Shown piece after piece: positions 34,286-43,172 of a DNA stretch of 64,000 nucleotides. The stretch spans positions 1 to 64,000 of the forward strand of contig NZ_NFLN01000002.1 of assembly GCF_002160955.1 (NCBI RefSeq). The letters run 5' to 3'. The notes below the pieces were generated by a model. That model saw only the letters and a list, made by a program, of their open reading frames with translations. It was not told the origin of the DNA and did no database searches. Both the position numbers and the translations under genes were made by a program. Positions within the stretch are counted from its first letter, which is position 1. Each line of letters begins with the position of its first letter. Origin of the DNA: Gemmiger sp. An120. Lineage in GTDB: Bacteria > Bacillota > Clostridia > Oscillospirales > Ruminococcaceae.

Positions 34286-34476
34286 AAACAGAGGCTTCTC
34301 CTAAAAGATAGAGCGTTCCATTACCGCTGTATCCACAACGCTCGATGCCGGGAAGTAACGGTGATCCAACGGCTGTACTTAGCAGATTGACATGGGAGAG
34401 AAAGAATACACTATCCGGCACGGGTATTGGCAGACCTTGGCTATGCCTGGCCGGAAAATTTGCTGCGCTCTAGATA
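34050..34476. other. Gene-poor stretch before the sulfatase gene
   Basis: Apart from the low-confidence gene remnant reaching 34285, I see no gene or RNA in this AT-rich interval. Short frames here lack ribosome-binding sites. Confidence 0.4.
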
Positions 34477-35958
34477 CTAGAATTTTTTTCGGACAAGCTC
34501 CTCCGGTACAAGACCGGTGTTATAGTCCAGCTGAGACTTCTCATAGTCGGGCTCGCTGCGCTGACGGGTAAAGCCGGTATAGTCCCAGGTAGCGGCATTG
34601 GCATCGGTGTTCCAGGGCCGTCGTTCCCAGTAGTAGCCCCGCAAGGGATCCCGCACCTGGTTCATGTGTGCCAGCAGGCGAGCGAGCAACTCGTCCCTCA
34701 CTGTCCGAAGCAGCGGGTCTTCCAGTCGGTTGTCCATCTCATAGGGATCGGTTTGCAGATCGTACAACTCATCCTCCGAGAGCAGATTTAGCACCAGTTT
34801 ATAGCGCCCATCAAAAATGCATCGCATGGGCTGAAAGCCCCCAAAGCCATCATGGTCGGCCTCATAGCGACCGAATTCGATGAATACATCTCGAGAGGCA
34901 GGCTGTTCTCCCTTCAGCAGGGGGAGCAGACTTTCGCCCTGTAGCATCATAGGCTTTTCGCCGCAATCGAAGAAATCCCAGAGGGTAGGAGCGATGTCAA
35001 TGTGGGATACCGGCGTCTCTACCTCACCCTGTCCGAACCCCCACAGAAGAAAAGGCACATGACAGATTTCCTCGTAGGCTGCCGGCCCTTTGGCGTACAG
35101 GCAGTGGGACTGCAGCATATCCCCGTGATCGGTGGTGTAGAGAACCGCTGGCGGCTGCGCCTGCGCGTTGAGGGCGTCGATCACGCGACCAATCTCGTGG
35201 TCAACAAAGCTGTTGCAACCGAAGAGGGCCCAGGCATTCAGGCGCAGGGCCTCCCGATCCTGGAAACGCCGCGGCCCGGCCCACACTTGTTGGTGAGTAG
35301 GCTTGTTTTCAAGAGTATCGTATATGTTGGGCCGCTTGGGAAGCTCAAATTCCCGGTACATAGAAGCGTAGGGTTCTGGACAGAGAGAAGGGTCGTGGGG
35401 TTCGTCGAAACTCACCACCAGGAAATAGTCCTCATCCGCGTGGTCACGAATGAAGTTGATAGCCCGGTTGGCACAGCGATGGGCAAAGGTGAACTCCGCA
35501 GTAATGCCCTCTTGTTCCATAACGGTCGGCTGGCGTGACTTGCGGCGATCCTCCTCGGTGAGCTCCTCCAGATAGTTGCGCATATCGTACCAGACAGAGG
35601 CATCCCAGCCTTCAGGCGCAGTTCCAAGGCCAAAATAGTCGCCGCCGTCCAGGTGCCATTTACCGATGTAAGCAGTATGTATCCCCTTGTCAGACAAGCG
35701 ACGGCCAATGGTCGGCACGTTTAACCCAGGGGCCACACTATTGGTGTATGACCCATTGATACAGGGGAACTGGCCAGTGAATATTGCGGATCGGGCAGGT
35801 CCGCACACCGGCTGTGCCGTGTAGGCCTTGTTGAACTTGATGCCGTCTGCAGCCAGAGCGTCCAAACAGGGGGTCTTAATCCCTTTATCCTCGTAGCAGC
35901 TCACCATGTCCAGCCGCTGAGTGTCGGTCATAATTAGCACAAATTGTTTCTTGTTCAT
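34477..35958 (-). CDS. Sulfatase (alkaline-phosphatase superfamily)
   Basis: A 493-residue type I sulfatase. The modification motif is CGPAR in QPVCGPARSAIFTG near residue 52, a Cys-type C-x-P-x-R core that must be oxidised to formylglycine. Metal ligands are seen in IMTDTQRLDM at the N-terminus and in YTTDHGDMLQSH near 280. IGKWHLDGG is the usual substrate/phosphate-region motif. No signal peptide is visible, so it is probably cytoplasmic. A formylglycine-generating or anSME enzyme is not encoded nearby. ATG 35958 has GGAGG eight bases upstream. The gene stands alone between decayed regions. The substrate may be a sulfated glycan such as mucin sugar. Confidence 0.9.
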   Translation of the reverse strand: MNKKQFVLIMTDTQRLDMVSCYEDKGIKTPCLDALAADGIKFNKAYTAQPVCGPARSAIFTGQFPCINGSYTNSVAPGLNVPTIGRRLSDKGIHTAYIGKWHLDGGDYFGLGTAPEGWDASVWYDMRNYLEELTEEDRRKSRQPTVMEQEGITAEFTFAHRCANRAINFIRDHADEDYFLVVSFDEPHDPSLCPEPYASMYREFELPKRPNIYDTLENKPTHQQVWAGPRRFQDREALRLNAWALFGCNSFVDHEIGRVIDALNAQAQPPAVLYTTDHGDMLQSHCLYAKGPAAYEEICHVPFLLWGFGQGEVETPVSHIDIAPTLWDFFDCGEKPMMLQGESLLPLLKGEQPASRDVFIEFGRYEADHDGFGGFQPMRCIFDGRYKLVLNLLSEDELYDLQTDPYEMDNRLEDPLLRTVRDELLARLLAHMNQVRDPLRGYYWERRPWNTDANAATWDYTGFTRQRSEPDYEKSQLDYNTGLVPEELVRKKF

Positions 35959-35973
35959 TTGAGTTGCCTCCAT

Positions 35974-36820
35974 TGTATTGCTTTGCCTGCCGGTACCGTG
36001 GGGCTTCCTCGCCCGGACGGTAGGCAGAATTCCAGCATATGTTCACCCTCTGCGCTTACCCGCCAGAGCGGCCGAACATCGTTACACCAACCATTACGTT
36101 CCGCATGCGGCCGTATATCGACACCACTGTGCGAGCCGAGAGAGCCAGTTCCTCCTGGTGTCAAGCTTCCGCCAGTTAATCGGGGGGGGAAAGACCGAAA
36201 TGGCAAAAACTATATATTTCACAGACAACTCCAGCCGGACAGCGAAACAGGGGCCTGACCAATGCAGCACTGCCCGCCTGTGTCCAGATGGCAGACGTAA
36301 CCCTGAGATGCCGGGTATCCGACTGGGAAACTCACTACGATACCCGAATGCCCATTGCAGCAGTCGGGACAGCCAATTATATCAGCAGGATTTTTTCGAG
36401 TTTAGGTATTATAACAGAACAATGAGATAATTCTGCCATGGGGCCGAGCAGTAGAGTGAGAACTGAGAGAATGAGAAATCATTGATCCGTGAACAGTTAT
36501 CTATAGGGGGAAGTGCAGAATCAAACTGTTAATGAAACTAGTATATAGTAACAAAGAATGGTTTTCAATGAGCATGGTGATTGTTGGCGAAATATCTAAA
36601 ATGTCATATATAATTATAGGGGATTTATGGCGAGTGAGAAGAAATCTTGGCAGGAGAAAGGTATAATTTCTTGGTTATGAGAAAACGGTACAAATTGTTT
36701 GCAGTGTGCTTATAATTTAAAAAATAGCATTCAAAAAGCCGACAGATCGACAGATAGAATGCAAAGGAAAACTCGATTTCAAGCAGTTTGCGCCGCTTGT
36801 GCGCAACTGAAAAGAATGAT
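35974..36820. other. Gene-less region upstream of the sulfatase gene
   Basis: About 850 bases without a convincing gene. The minus-strand TATAAT near 36400 could be a distant sulfatase promoter. Bases 36430-36820 are AT-rich with no long frame. Confidence 0.4.
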
Positions 36821-36895
36821 GCAAAAGCCCACGAAGTCATTTCAGTACTGGCTCCGCGGGCTTTTGCATGCATGGTGTTCAAATAGAGGTCAGCT
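36821..36895. repeat. Dispersed stem-loop repeat, copy b
   Basis: GCAAAAGCCCACGAAG (36821-36836) pairs with GCTCCGCGGGCTTTTGC (36851-36867) with mismatches; downstream is GCATGCATGGTGTTCAAATAG then AGGTCAGCTT, resembling copy a and the flank of the ABC permease gene at 45090. Confidence 0.6.
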
Positions 36896-36913
36896 TATTT
36901 TGAAATTCCATTT

Positions 36914-37057
36914 TCACTCCTGCCGCAGGCGTTCCACCACGGAATAGTGCTGGGCGGCGTGGCAGCTCAGCACCGGGATGAGAATGCCCAGGGCTGCAAA
37001 CAGCGGCAGGATCGCCACGATGGAGCGGAGGGGAAAGCGGTAGTAACAATACCGCCG
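36914..37057 (-). pseudogene. Duplicated 3' fragment of an ABC permease gene
   Basis: The last 48 or so codons (SIVAILPLFAALGILIPVLSCHAAQHYSVVERLRQE then TGA at 36914-36916) are nearly identical to the end of the FtsX-like permease at 45126-45270; so are the bases just downstream in each case. There is no upstream gene body: the frame closes at a stop near 37070. It is a partial duplication of that gene's tail, or the remnant of a second copy. Confidence 0.8.
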
Positions 37058-37079
37058 GTCATTTCATTGAGGATTTCCT

Positions 37080-37532
37080 TTAATTGTCAAAAATAATCAC
37101 AATAATACTGCCGCCTCCGCCGATGAGGGCGGTGATAAGGCCCCACATGATTAAACCCGAACCCAGAACCAGATTGCCGTCGCCGCTCTGGATCATGGCA
37201 AACAGCCCCAGCACAACGATGAGGATAAAGCCCACGATAAACATTAAAATAGGAAAAAGAAGCGCGCCGCCAATAATGGCAGCGAGATTCGCCTCTGTTC
37301 CACGGATGGATACAGCGTAGATCAGACCAAATACCGCGCCAATGCCTCCGCCTAACGTCAGGCAGTGGAGTACCTCATAGGTTTCGCTGGTAAAAGGATA
37401 TAAAAATTTGAATGCCATGGCAAGGCCGACCATCACACAGTAGATATAACCAAAAGCAGGGCCAGGCCATTTGATGAGCATAACGACAGCCGCAATGCCG
37501 ATGATGGCAAGGGCAATAATCAGGGTTTCCAT
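37080..37532 (-). CDS. Small multi-spanning membrane protein
   Basis: A 150-residue protein with four to five hydrophobic segments, rich in Gly, Ile and Val (ALAIIGIAAVVMLIKWP; GGIGAVFGLIYAVS; LLFPILMFIVGFILIVVLGLF; LIMWGLITALIGGGGSIIVIIF). No family recognised. GAAGG precedes the ATG. It is the last of seven same-strand genes (37080-41703), most with zinc ribbons and membrane helices, that look like one operon. Confidence 0.65.
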   Translation of the reverse strand: METLIIALAIIGIAAVVMLIKWPGPAFGYIYCVMVGLAMAFKFLYPFTSETYEVLHCLTLGGGIGAVFGLIYAVSIRGTEANLAAIIGGALLFPILMFIVGFILIVVLGLFAMIQSGDGNLVLGSGLIMWGLITALIGGGGSIIVIIFDN

Positions 37533-37595
37533 AATAGCCTTCTATGTACTCGAGATCGTTTTCTGCCGCAGAAGACGCAGCTTTGCGCTTCGCAA

Positions 37596-38189
37596 TCAAA
37601 TGTGATATTCGTACTCAACGGAAAGCTCTATGCTGCCCTTTTCTCCATAACTACGACCCTTTTGCTTATGGTCAACATAGCGCAGCTTTGCGGATAGTGT
37701 ACCGAACTTCCGCTCGCAGCGAGTTTCTTTTATGATGCTGTTTGTTGTTATATCACGGATTATGCAGTGCAAAAAAGGCTCCCCAAGCCTAATGCCATCT
37801 GCTTGCGCCATATCAAGTATTTTTGCATATACAGCGTCAAGCTTTGCTATATTTTTAACTTCATAAGAATCGTGGTTAGTATAGTGAAATGCGAACAGTC
37901 CACCGCTTTGCGTCCGTGCAGATTTCCTTTGAATAGCAAAAAGATCCTTGTACAAACCGTGGCCATTTTCATCATAGAGGGCATAAAGTGCAAGAATACC
38001 GAAGATTTTTCCATGAGTTGCTTCGCCGTTTCGAGCCTTTAAGAGAATCTCGTCTTTCAGCCGCTGATAGTTCTCCGCAGCAATTTTATTCTCTATACGT
38101 TCCGCTTCCTGTGCCACGGCTTCCTCAGCTTCTCTACAAATCTCTTCCTTCGTTTTTAATGACTTTCTTACTTCGGAATTAAAATCCAT
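37596..38189 (-). CDS. Hypothetical protein with C-terminal domain shared with neighbour
   Basis: A 197-residue soluble protein with a helical, Glu/Ala-rich N-terminus (EEICREAEEAVAQEAERIENKIAAENYQRLKDEI). The C-terminal 80 residues (GIRLGEPFLHCIIRDITTNSIIKETRC...LSAKLRYVDHKQKGRSYGEKGSIELSVEYEYHI) correspond to the end of the upstream zinc-ribbon protein at 38363. The shared domain is not one I recognise. The two genes are probably tandem paralogues in their C-terminal part. Confidence 0.65.
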   Translation of the reverse strand: MDFNSEVRKSLKTKEEICREAEEAVAQEAERIENKIAAENYQRLKDEILLKARNGEATHGKIFGILALYALYDENGHGLYKDLFAIQRKSARTQSGGLFAFHYTNHDSYEVKNIAKLDAVYAKILDMAQADGIRLGEPFLHCIIRDITTNSIIKETRCERKFGTLSAKLRYVDHKQKGRSYGEKGSIELSVEYEYHI

Positions 38190-38362
38190 ACTTCTGTCTC
38201 CTTTTATTTTCCATATTCGATGGGAATGCGCGGTTATAAGTCTTCTCCGGGGACAGTGAAGTGGCCGCGAGGACTTCTGAAATTTTGCTCAATATGATAT
38301 TCATACTCAATGGCAATGTCAAAAGAACCATTCTCGCCGGTTACTCTGTGGCCTTTTCTACA

Positions 38363-38839
38363 TTAGACAAATCGCAGTTTGCCGGACAATTTGCTGGAAC
38401 TCTGCGCAAAACGGATTTCTTTTTTGATGCAATTCAGTTCATAATCATGAATGGTTCCATGTAAAAACAGTTTGCCCAACACAATGCCATCGGATTCCGC
38501 TTTCTCCGCACCGCAGTTGGTACAAAAGAGCGCAGCGGCATCCATCATCAGTGCGCCGCAGGAAGCGCAGCGCACACCGCCCTTCAGTAACCGCTGCTGC
38601 TCCTTGGACTGTTCGATCTCTTCCAAAGTTTGTGTGATGGCGCTGATGAACTCGGAAAAGGGACTGTCCTCCCCGGGAACAGCTGCATCATAACAGGCTT
38701 TCCCCAACTGGCCATAGAGCTTTTCCAGTTTGCGCTTCTGCTCTTTCTGCGCCAGCTGAAGCCTGGTGACTTCTGCCAGATTCTTTGCCTTTCCGGCAGC
38801 CTCTTGGCCGGGCTTTTTTAAATCGTTCCAAAAACCCAT
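38363..38839 (-). CDS. Zinc-ribbon protein truncated by an in-frame stop
   Basis: A 158-residue protein. An N-terminal coiled coil (AGKAKNLAEVTRLQLAQKEQKRKLEKLYGQL) is followed by a zinc ribbon CASCG...CTNCG near residues 90-112 and a C-terminal domain shared with the gene at 37596. The frame ends at TAA 38363-38365. The same frame then goes on with CRKGHRVTGENGSFDIAIEYEYHIEQNF, which matches the tail of the neighbour (RSYGEKGSIELSVEYEYHI). A single nonsense change has therefore removed about 40 residues; the former end would be near 38235. Confidence 0.72.
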   Translation of the reverse strand: MGFWNDLKKPGQEAAGKAKNLAEVTRLQLAQKEQKRKLEKLYGQLGKACYDAAVPGEDSPFSEFISAITQTLEEIEQSKEQQRLLKGGVRCASCGALMMDAAALFCTNCGAEKAESDGIVLGKLFLHGTIHDYELNCIKKEIRFAQSSSKLSGKLRFV

Positions 38840-38851
38840 GATAATTCTCCG

Positions 38852-39427
38852 TTATTTCTTCTTCGCTGCAAATCCGGCGCGTTCAAGATAAGCGCGGTAT
38901 TCTTTTTCCAGCTTCAAGGTGTTTATAAGAAGAGTAACCGCCGCTATCAGCAATATCCCGTTGCCGACCACCAGAGCCGAACTGGCAAACTGAACTATGC
39001 TGAATACACCAAACACCAACGCAGCAACTGCATAGCCGCGTATTTTCATTGCGCAGGTCAGACTCATCAGCAGGATACACAGACCGGCAGAACTGAAGAA
39101 ATAGCGATTCAAGAAAAATCCAATATACATGGCTCGAAAATCAGGCGGCAATGACAAAAGAGCATATACAAGAACAAAGCACGTCCATAATATCGCCAGG
39201 ATTACCGCCGCAGTGAGAGCGATCCGGTTGGCCCGGATCCGCTTTTTCGCATCGGCAGAATCGGTGAACGAGAAGAACGCCCGTCGGGAGAGGGGTTCAC
39301 GCGGGCGCGGATCCTGTGCCGTGAGCGACAGGAATCCGTGAATCTCCGTGGGATCTTCCTTTCCGCATTCGGGGCAGAATCCTGCCCCATCCGGGATGAA
39401 ACTGCCGCAGAATTTGCAAAATGCCAT
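38852..39427 (-). CDS. Zinc-ribbon membrane protein
   Basis: A 191-residue protein opening with a zinc ribbon (FCKFCGSFIPDGAGFCPECG), then a linker and four hydrophobic helices from about residue 70. It is a member of the zinc-ribbon plus transmembrane class. ATG 39427 has GAGGTG eight bases upstream and directly precedes the zinc ribbon. It lies 12 bases upstream of the next gene. Function unknown. Confidence 0.7.
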   Translation of the reverse strand: MAFCKFCGSFIPDGAGFCPECGKEDPTEIHGFLSLTAQDPRPREPLSRRAFFSFTDSADAKKRIRANRIALTAAVILAILWTCFVLVYALLSLPPDFRAMYIGFFLNRYFFSSAGLCILLMSLTCAMKIRGYAVAALVFGVFSIVQFASSALVVGNGILLIAAVTLLINTLKLEKEYRAYLERAGFAAKKK

Positions 39428-39440
39428 GCGGATACACCTC

Positions 39441-40352
39441 TTATCCTTGTTTCTTTTTGTGCAGACGAGTGGCAATACACAGGAACAGCAGCCCGAACAG
39501 CGGGGAGATGCCCTCCGTCAAACCAAATCCGGTCGGGCCCAGTTTAAACCGAAAAAGAATGATCGGCAACAGAAAAAATTTCCCCAGTTGTATACCCACC
39601 AGAGCGGCGCCCGCCCCCACAGGGCCGACTTTGTCGGTTCCCAGCCAGTGGAACACCTGCAGCACGACCAGCGGCCATAGCCAGCAAAGGATACACCACA
39701 GGCGGGTCATTTGGACGACAATAGCCATCATTTCTATGGGTACGCCATTCACCATGGCGAGTTGGGGCACAAACAGAAATCCCAGTATGGAGCAAAGGCC
39801 CAGCACCACCAACAGGATCCGTTTCTGTTTTTTGGCAGGCTGCCAATTTCTCCTTCGGCCAAGCCCCAGAACAATCAGGCCCAGCGCCAGCCAGAAGGCA
39901 GGGAACTGGATCGTTGGCATGATAACAGTTTGCGTGATCCCGTACGCACTGACGGCATCCGTCCCAAAGCTGGATGCCAGTTGAAACTCCCACCTGAGCA
40001 GCAGCCCGGGTACCACCATCCGCACACACAGGAGCACCAGCAGGTCGGAGAGACGGTAGTCTGCGGTGCTGATCTTTTCCTGCCCAATCAATATTCCCAG
40101 CAGCGCCAGTCCGGCTACCAGCATCACGGTGGGGATCACTAAGCCTATATGGAGCTGATATCCGAGCAGCAGCACCCGGCCCCAGTCCACGACCGTGCTG
40201 CCGCACAGCACCAGCAGCATCAGCACAAAGACAGCTCCCAGCGGTTTGCGTTCTTCTTCGTCTTTAAAGATTTCTTCCTTTAGCTTTTTGCCGCACGCAG
40301 GGCAAAATTCCGCGGTTTCCGGGATATCTCTCCCACAGTATTTACAGAACAT
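39441..40352 (-). CDS. Zinc-ribbon membrane protein
   Basis: A 303-residue protein. It begins FCKYCGRDIPETAEFCPACGKKL, a zinc ribbon with two C-x-x-C pairs, followed by an acidic segment and about eight hydrophobic helices. The membrane part is not recognised. The ribbon suggests a protein- or nucleic-acid-binding head on the cytoplasmic side. Confidence 0.72.
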   Translation of the reverse strand: MFCKYCGRDIPETAEFCPACGKKLKEEIFKDEEERKPLGAVFVLMLLVLCGSTVVDWGRVLLLGYQLHIGLVIPTVMLVAGLALLGILIGQEKISTADYRLSDLLVLLCVRMVVPGLLLRWEFQLASSFGTDAVSAYGITQTVIMPTIQFPAFWLALGLIVLGLGRRRNWQPAKKQKRILLVVLGLCSILGFLFVPQLAMVNGVPIEMMAIVVQMTRLWCILCWLWPLVVLQVFHWLGTDKVGPVGAGAALVGIQLGKFFLLPIILFRFKLGPTGFGLTEGISPLFGLLFLCIATRLHKKKQG

Positions 40353-40364
40353 GCCGTTTGCTCC

Positions 40365-40745
40365 TTACTTCTCGATTCTTGTACCGCATTTCGTACAGAA
40401 GAACGCGTCATCATCCAGCACCGCGCCGCAGTTTGCGCACTTGCGCACAGGAAGCTGGGCACGCTGCATGGCTTCCATACGTTCCATGGTCTTCATCATA
40501 GCCTCGCAGCTCTCGGCAATCTTGCCGTAGGCGTACAGGCGCATCTGCCCCAGCCAGGCCAGGAAAATACCGGCACCGATTACCAAAAATCCAACCCCGG
40601 GACCGATTACCTCAGCCTCATCGCCCCAAAGTACCGACTGAACCGTAGCACCCGCCAGCACACCGGCCAGAATGCTGAAAAATACCTCAATGACAAACAC
40701 CAACATGGAATAGCCCTGAATCTTTTTGCCGATATTTTTAAACAT
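40365..40745 (-). CDS. Membrane protein with C-terminal zinc ribbon
   Basis: A 126-residue protein with two hydrophobic helices (residues 10-30 and 43-62), a helical linker and a zinc ribbon at the C-terminus (CANCGAVLDDDAFFCTKCG). It is the mirror image of its neighbours, which carry the ribbon at the N-terminus. ATG 40745 has GAGGAG eight bases upstream. Confidence 0.7.
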   Translation of the reverse strand: MFKNIGKKIQGYSMLVFVIEVFFSILAGVLAGATVQSVLWGDEAEVIGPGVGFLVIGAGIFLAWLGQMRLYAYGKIAESCEAMMKTMERMEAMQRAQLPVRKCANCGAVLDDDAFFCTKCGTRIEK

Positions 40746-40776
40746 AACAAACACTCCTCTTTTCTTGCTTTATATT

Positions 40777-41703
40777 TTAGTTCTCTTCGAGGTTATAGGG
40801 TTTGCCGCATTCGCGGCAAAAGCCGACCTTTTCCTTCCCGGTAGCGGGAAAGATCGGTTTGCTGCAGTTGGGACAAAGCACTGTAACGGAGCTTGGTTTC
40901 TCCGGCCGAGCAGTTCCGCATTGAGGACAAAACTGACCTGAAGTAAATATGCTGTTTTTGCAGGTCGGGCACTGCCAGAGCGGCAGTTCATAAGGACGAT
41001 GGGGATTATGTTCCTTGGTTTTTTCCTTTTCCTTGCGCAAAAGCCGCCGGTATGCAAAAGGGCCGATGATAGCCCAGCGCAGCACGGCAAGGAAAAAATC
41101 CTTCCATGCGATCTCTTTTTTCCAGCGTCGGTAAAGCAGGATGCCTATGTACGGGAAATAGGATAAAACGATTCCGCCCAACACAAAAAAGAGAAGGCCG
41201 ATCGGAACGACGCCGATGATCATGTTCAGCGGGCCCATTATCACAAATGGCCAGATGGTAACGGCTGCAATTCCCACGATATTCAAGCAAATCGCGCCGA
41301 TTAGCAAACAGACAAATATTGCCACCGGCACCATAATGATGGCGCTCAAAACTTTGATGACAATCCCGGCATCGTCATCCGCGTTATCTTTGCGAGTTTC
41401 AGGTTCGCACTTTTTCTTCCGCTCTGCTTCGGCCTGCTCGTGAGCATACTGGGTCTGTTCGGTTTTAACATAGTAGTCACCCCACCAGTCCTGCTCCAGG
41501 GTACTGGTGGCCAGACGGTTTCCGTCGGCGTCCTCATGGACCATAAAGACCTTGCCCCAAAAGTCAGTGGTCTCATAGCTGCGGCCCACGCGGTTGTTGT
41601 GATTGTCATAGTGGATAATGTGGGTCAGTCCATCCCGGTCAATGAAGGACACATCTTTGCCAAGGTAGTTGCCGTGGGAGTCCCATCTTTCGTTGGTATT
41701 CAT
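40777..41703 (-). CDS. Membrane protein with two C-terminal zinc ribbons
   Basis: A 308-residue protein. The N-terminal 100 residues are rich in Asp, His, Trp and Tyr and repeat short beta units (RDGLTHIIHYDNHNNRVGRSYETTDFWGK...ADGNRLATSTLEQDWWGDYY), somewhat like Rhs/YD or MORN-type repeats. Two to four hydrophobic helices lie near 112-200. Two zinc ribbons follow (CPTCKNSIF...FCPQCG; CPNCSKPIF...FCRECG). It is the first gene of the seven-gene set and has its own promoter region after the terminator of the LytTR kinase gene. Confidence 0.75.
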   Translation of the reverse strand: MNTNERWDSHGNYLGKDVSFIDRDGLTHIIHYDNHNNRVGRSYETTDFWGKVFMVHEDADGNRLATSTLEQDWWGDYYVKTEQTQYAHEQAEAERKKKCEPETRKDNADDDAGIVIKVLSAIIMVPVAIFVCLLIGAICLNIVGIAAVTIWPFVIMGPLNMIIGVVPIGLLFFVLGGIVLSYFPYIGILLYRRWKKEIAWKDFFLAVLRWAIIGPFAYRRLLRKEKEKTKEHNPHRPYELPLWQCPTCKNSIFTSGQFCPQCGTARPEKPSSVTVLCPNCSKPIFPATGKEKVGFCRECGKPYNLEEN

Positions 41704-41725
41704 TTTTCAATCTCCTCGCCCTTGT

Positions 41726-41797
41726 AAACACAGCTGCTGTGTTTCATTTTACTGTTCTGCCTGTATTTTGCGGTTTCGACATCAAAGCAGGTCGAAA
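41726..41797 (-). promoter_or_regulatory. Palindromes upstream of the zinc-ribbon operon
   Basis: AAACACAGC-T-GCTGTGTTT (41726-41744) and TTTCGAC...GTCGAAA (41774-41780 and 41791-41797) lie in the 140-base gap before the operon. They may be operators, possibly for the adjacent LytTR regulator. No clear -35/-10 pair was found. Confidence 0.35.
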
Positions 41798-41843
41798 AAA
41801 CAGCAAAATTTGCACCGGTCTCGATTGGCCGGACAAAAAATAA

Positions 41844-41883
41844 AATGACCTTGAAGAACTATATCCGGTTCCTCAAGGTCATT
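41844..41883 (-). terminator. Intrinsic terminator of the LytTR two-component operon
   Basis: AATGACCTTGAAGAAC / GTTCCTCAAGGTCATT (one mismatch) with an 8-base loop; on the minus strand it is followed by TTTTATTTTTTG. Confidence 0.85.
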
Positions 41884-41890
41884 GTTTGGT

Positions 41891-43159
41891 TTAGTTGGTT
41901 GGCTGCTCCAGCAACAGCGTTACCACAGCAGTGAAAATACCGTCCTCATAGCTTACCTGATAGCTGCCGTCATACTTTGCTGCCAGCTGCTTTAATATCT
42001 TGGAGCCGTAGCCGTGCCCCTTGCCAGGTTTCACCGGTGGAAGTGATGGATTGATGGTCTTGATAAATAAGTAATCGCCCGCCATGGCAGAGGAGAGCGT
42101 GATGGCCGGTGCTGCTGTGAATCTTGCCGCTTTTGCCGCATTATCCAGCAAATTAGCGAAGATCCTGCACAAGTGCAACGGATGGATGGTCAGCACGTGG
42201 GGAAGATCAAGCTGTATTTCCAGCCTGATTCCTTCGCTTTCGCACATGGCCGCTTTTTCTGTCAGCACGGCGTTGATGACCGGAACAGAGCAATACGGTT
42301 CCTCCCGTGTGGCGGCGATGTCATCTCCCAACTGACGAAGCATGCTTCCTGCGTCCTTCTCGTCGCCTGACTGAATCAACAATCTGACGGCCGCCAACTG
42401 ATTGTTGAAGTCATGACGGATGCGTGCCAGCTCTTCCCGCCGTTCCTGTATCGTGCGGTAATGGGCCTGCTCCAACTCTCTTGTGTAATGGATATTCTGC
42501 AGTTCCTCCTCCAACTCCGCCTTCTTTTCCAGCGAGACCACATAGTAAAGCAGGCAGACGATGGATATGCCGCTCAAAAGGATGCAGGCACACCAGAAAA
42601 GGGCACCGGGGGCAGAGATGTAGGCGTAAAACGTTCCAAACAGGCTGGCGAGAATAAAAAGAACAGGAAGGTAAACCATGGAAAAACGCCTGGCCTGCAT
42701 TGTGCGCGCCAAAATGACCACCCCGCTGTCCACCAATATGGTGCCAAACAGTCCGACTGCCAAATAAACTGCGCTCTGAGTAAAGGTAAAAATCACTCCA
42801 TTGGTATCTTGAATCTGGTATGGGCCTCTCAACAGAAAAACTGCCAGCATTGCACCGATAAATTGCCCGCTGAACAGCAGAAGATTGACAAGAAGACGCT
42901 TCCAGAGCGGCCCGGCAAAAAACAGAACCGGGACGGCGACGAGGATGGATGGCGCACGAAGCAGGCGGAAAATATCAGTGGGTGTGGAGTGGTCGCCCCA
43001 GATCAGCTTCGGAAGATGAAAAAGGGCTATGCCCGCCGCCAGCAGAACAACCTGCCAACACCGGCGCAGGCGGCAGGGAATGACCATTCCCATGAAAACA
43101 AGATGAACGAGACACGCTGCCAAGTGTAGTATCAGCCAGAGAATCACAGTCTCAGACAC
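41891..43159 (-). CDS. GHKL sensor histidine kinase of a LytTR-type system
   Basis: A 422-residue kinase. The first 200 residues hold about six transmembrane helices. Then comes a coiled coil and the H-box EELARIRHDFNNQLAAVRLLI with the phospho-His near residue 252. The ATP-binding HATPase_c/GHKL domain has CRIFANLLDNAAKAARF (N-box) and KPGKGHGYGSKILKQLAAKYDGS (G-box). GTG 43159 has GGAGG seven bases upstream and starts 13 bases after the response-regulator stop. This layout resembles AgrC-type peptide sensors. No pheromone precursor gene was found nearby. Confidence 0.87.
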   Translation of the reverse strand: MSETVILWLILHLAACLVHLVFMGMVIPCRLRRCWQVVLLAAGIALFHLPKLIWGDHSTPTDIFRLLRAPSILVAVPVLFFAGPLWKRLLVNLLLFSGQFIGAMLAVFLLRGPYQIQDTNGVIFTFTQSAVYLAVGLFGTILVDSGVVILARTMQARRFSMVYLPVLFILASLFGTFYAYISAPGALFWCACILLSGISIVCLLYYVVSLEKKAELEEELQNIHYTRELEQAHYRTIQERREELARIRHDFNNQLAAVRLLIQSGDEKDAGSMLRQLGDDIAATREEPYCSVPVINAVLTEKAAMCESEGIRLEIQLDLPHVLTIHPLHLCRIFANLLDNAAKAARFTAAPAITLSSAMAGDYLFIKTINPSLPPVKPGKGHGYGSKILKQLAAKYDGSYQVSYEDGIFTAVVTLLLEQPTN

Positions 43160-43172
43160 AGGCCTGCCTCCC

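Noticed and set aside
42413-43129. A 238-codon plus-strand frame over the LytTR kinase gene
   Set aside because: Antisense to a recognisable histidine kinase; Gln/Lys-rich shadow composition.
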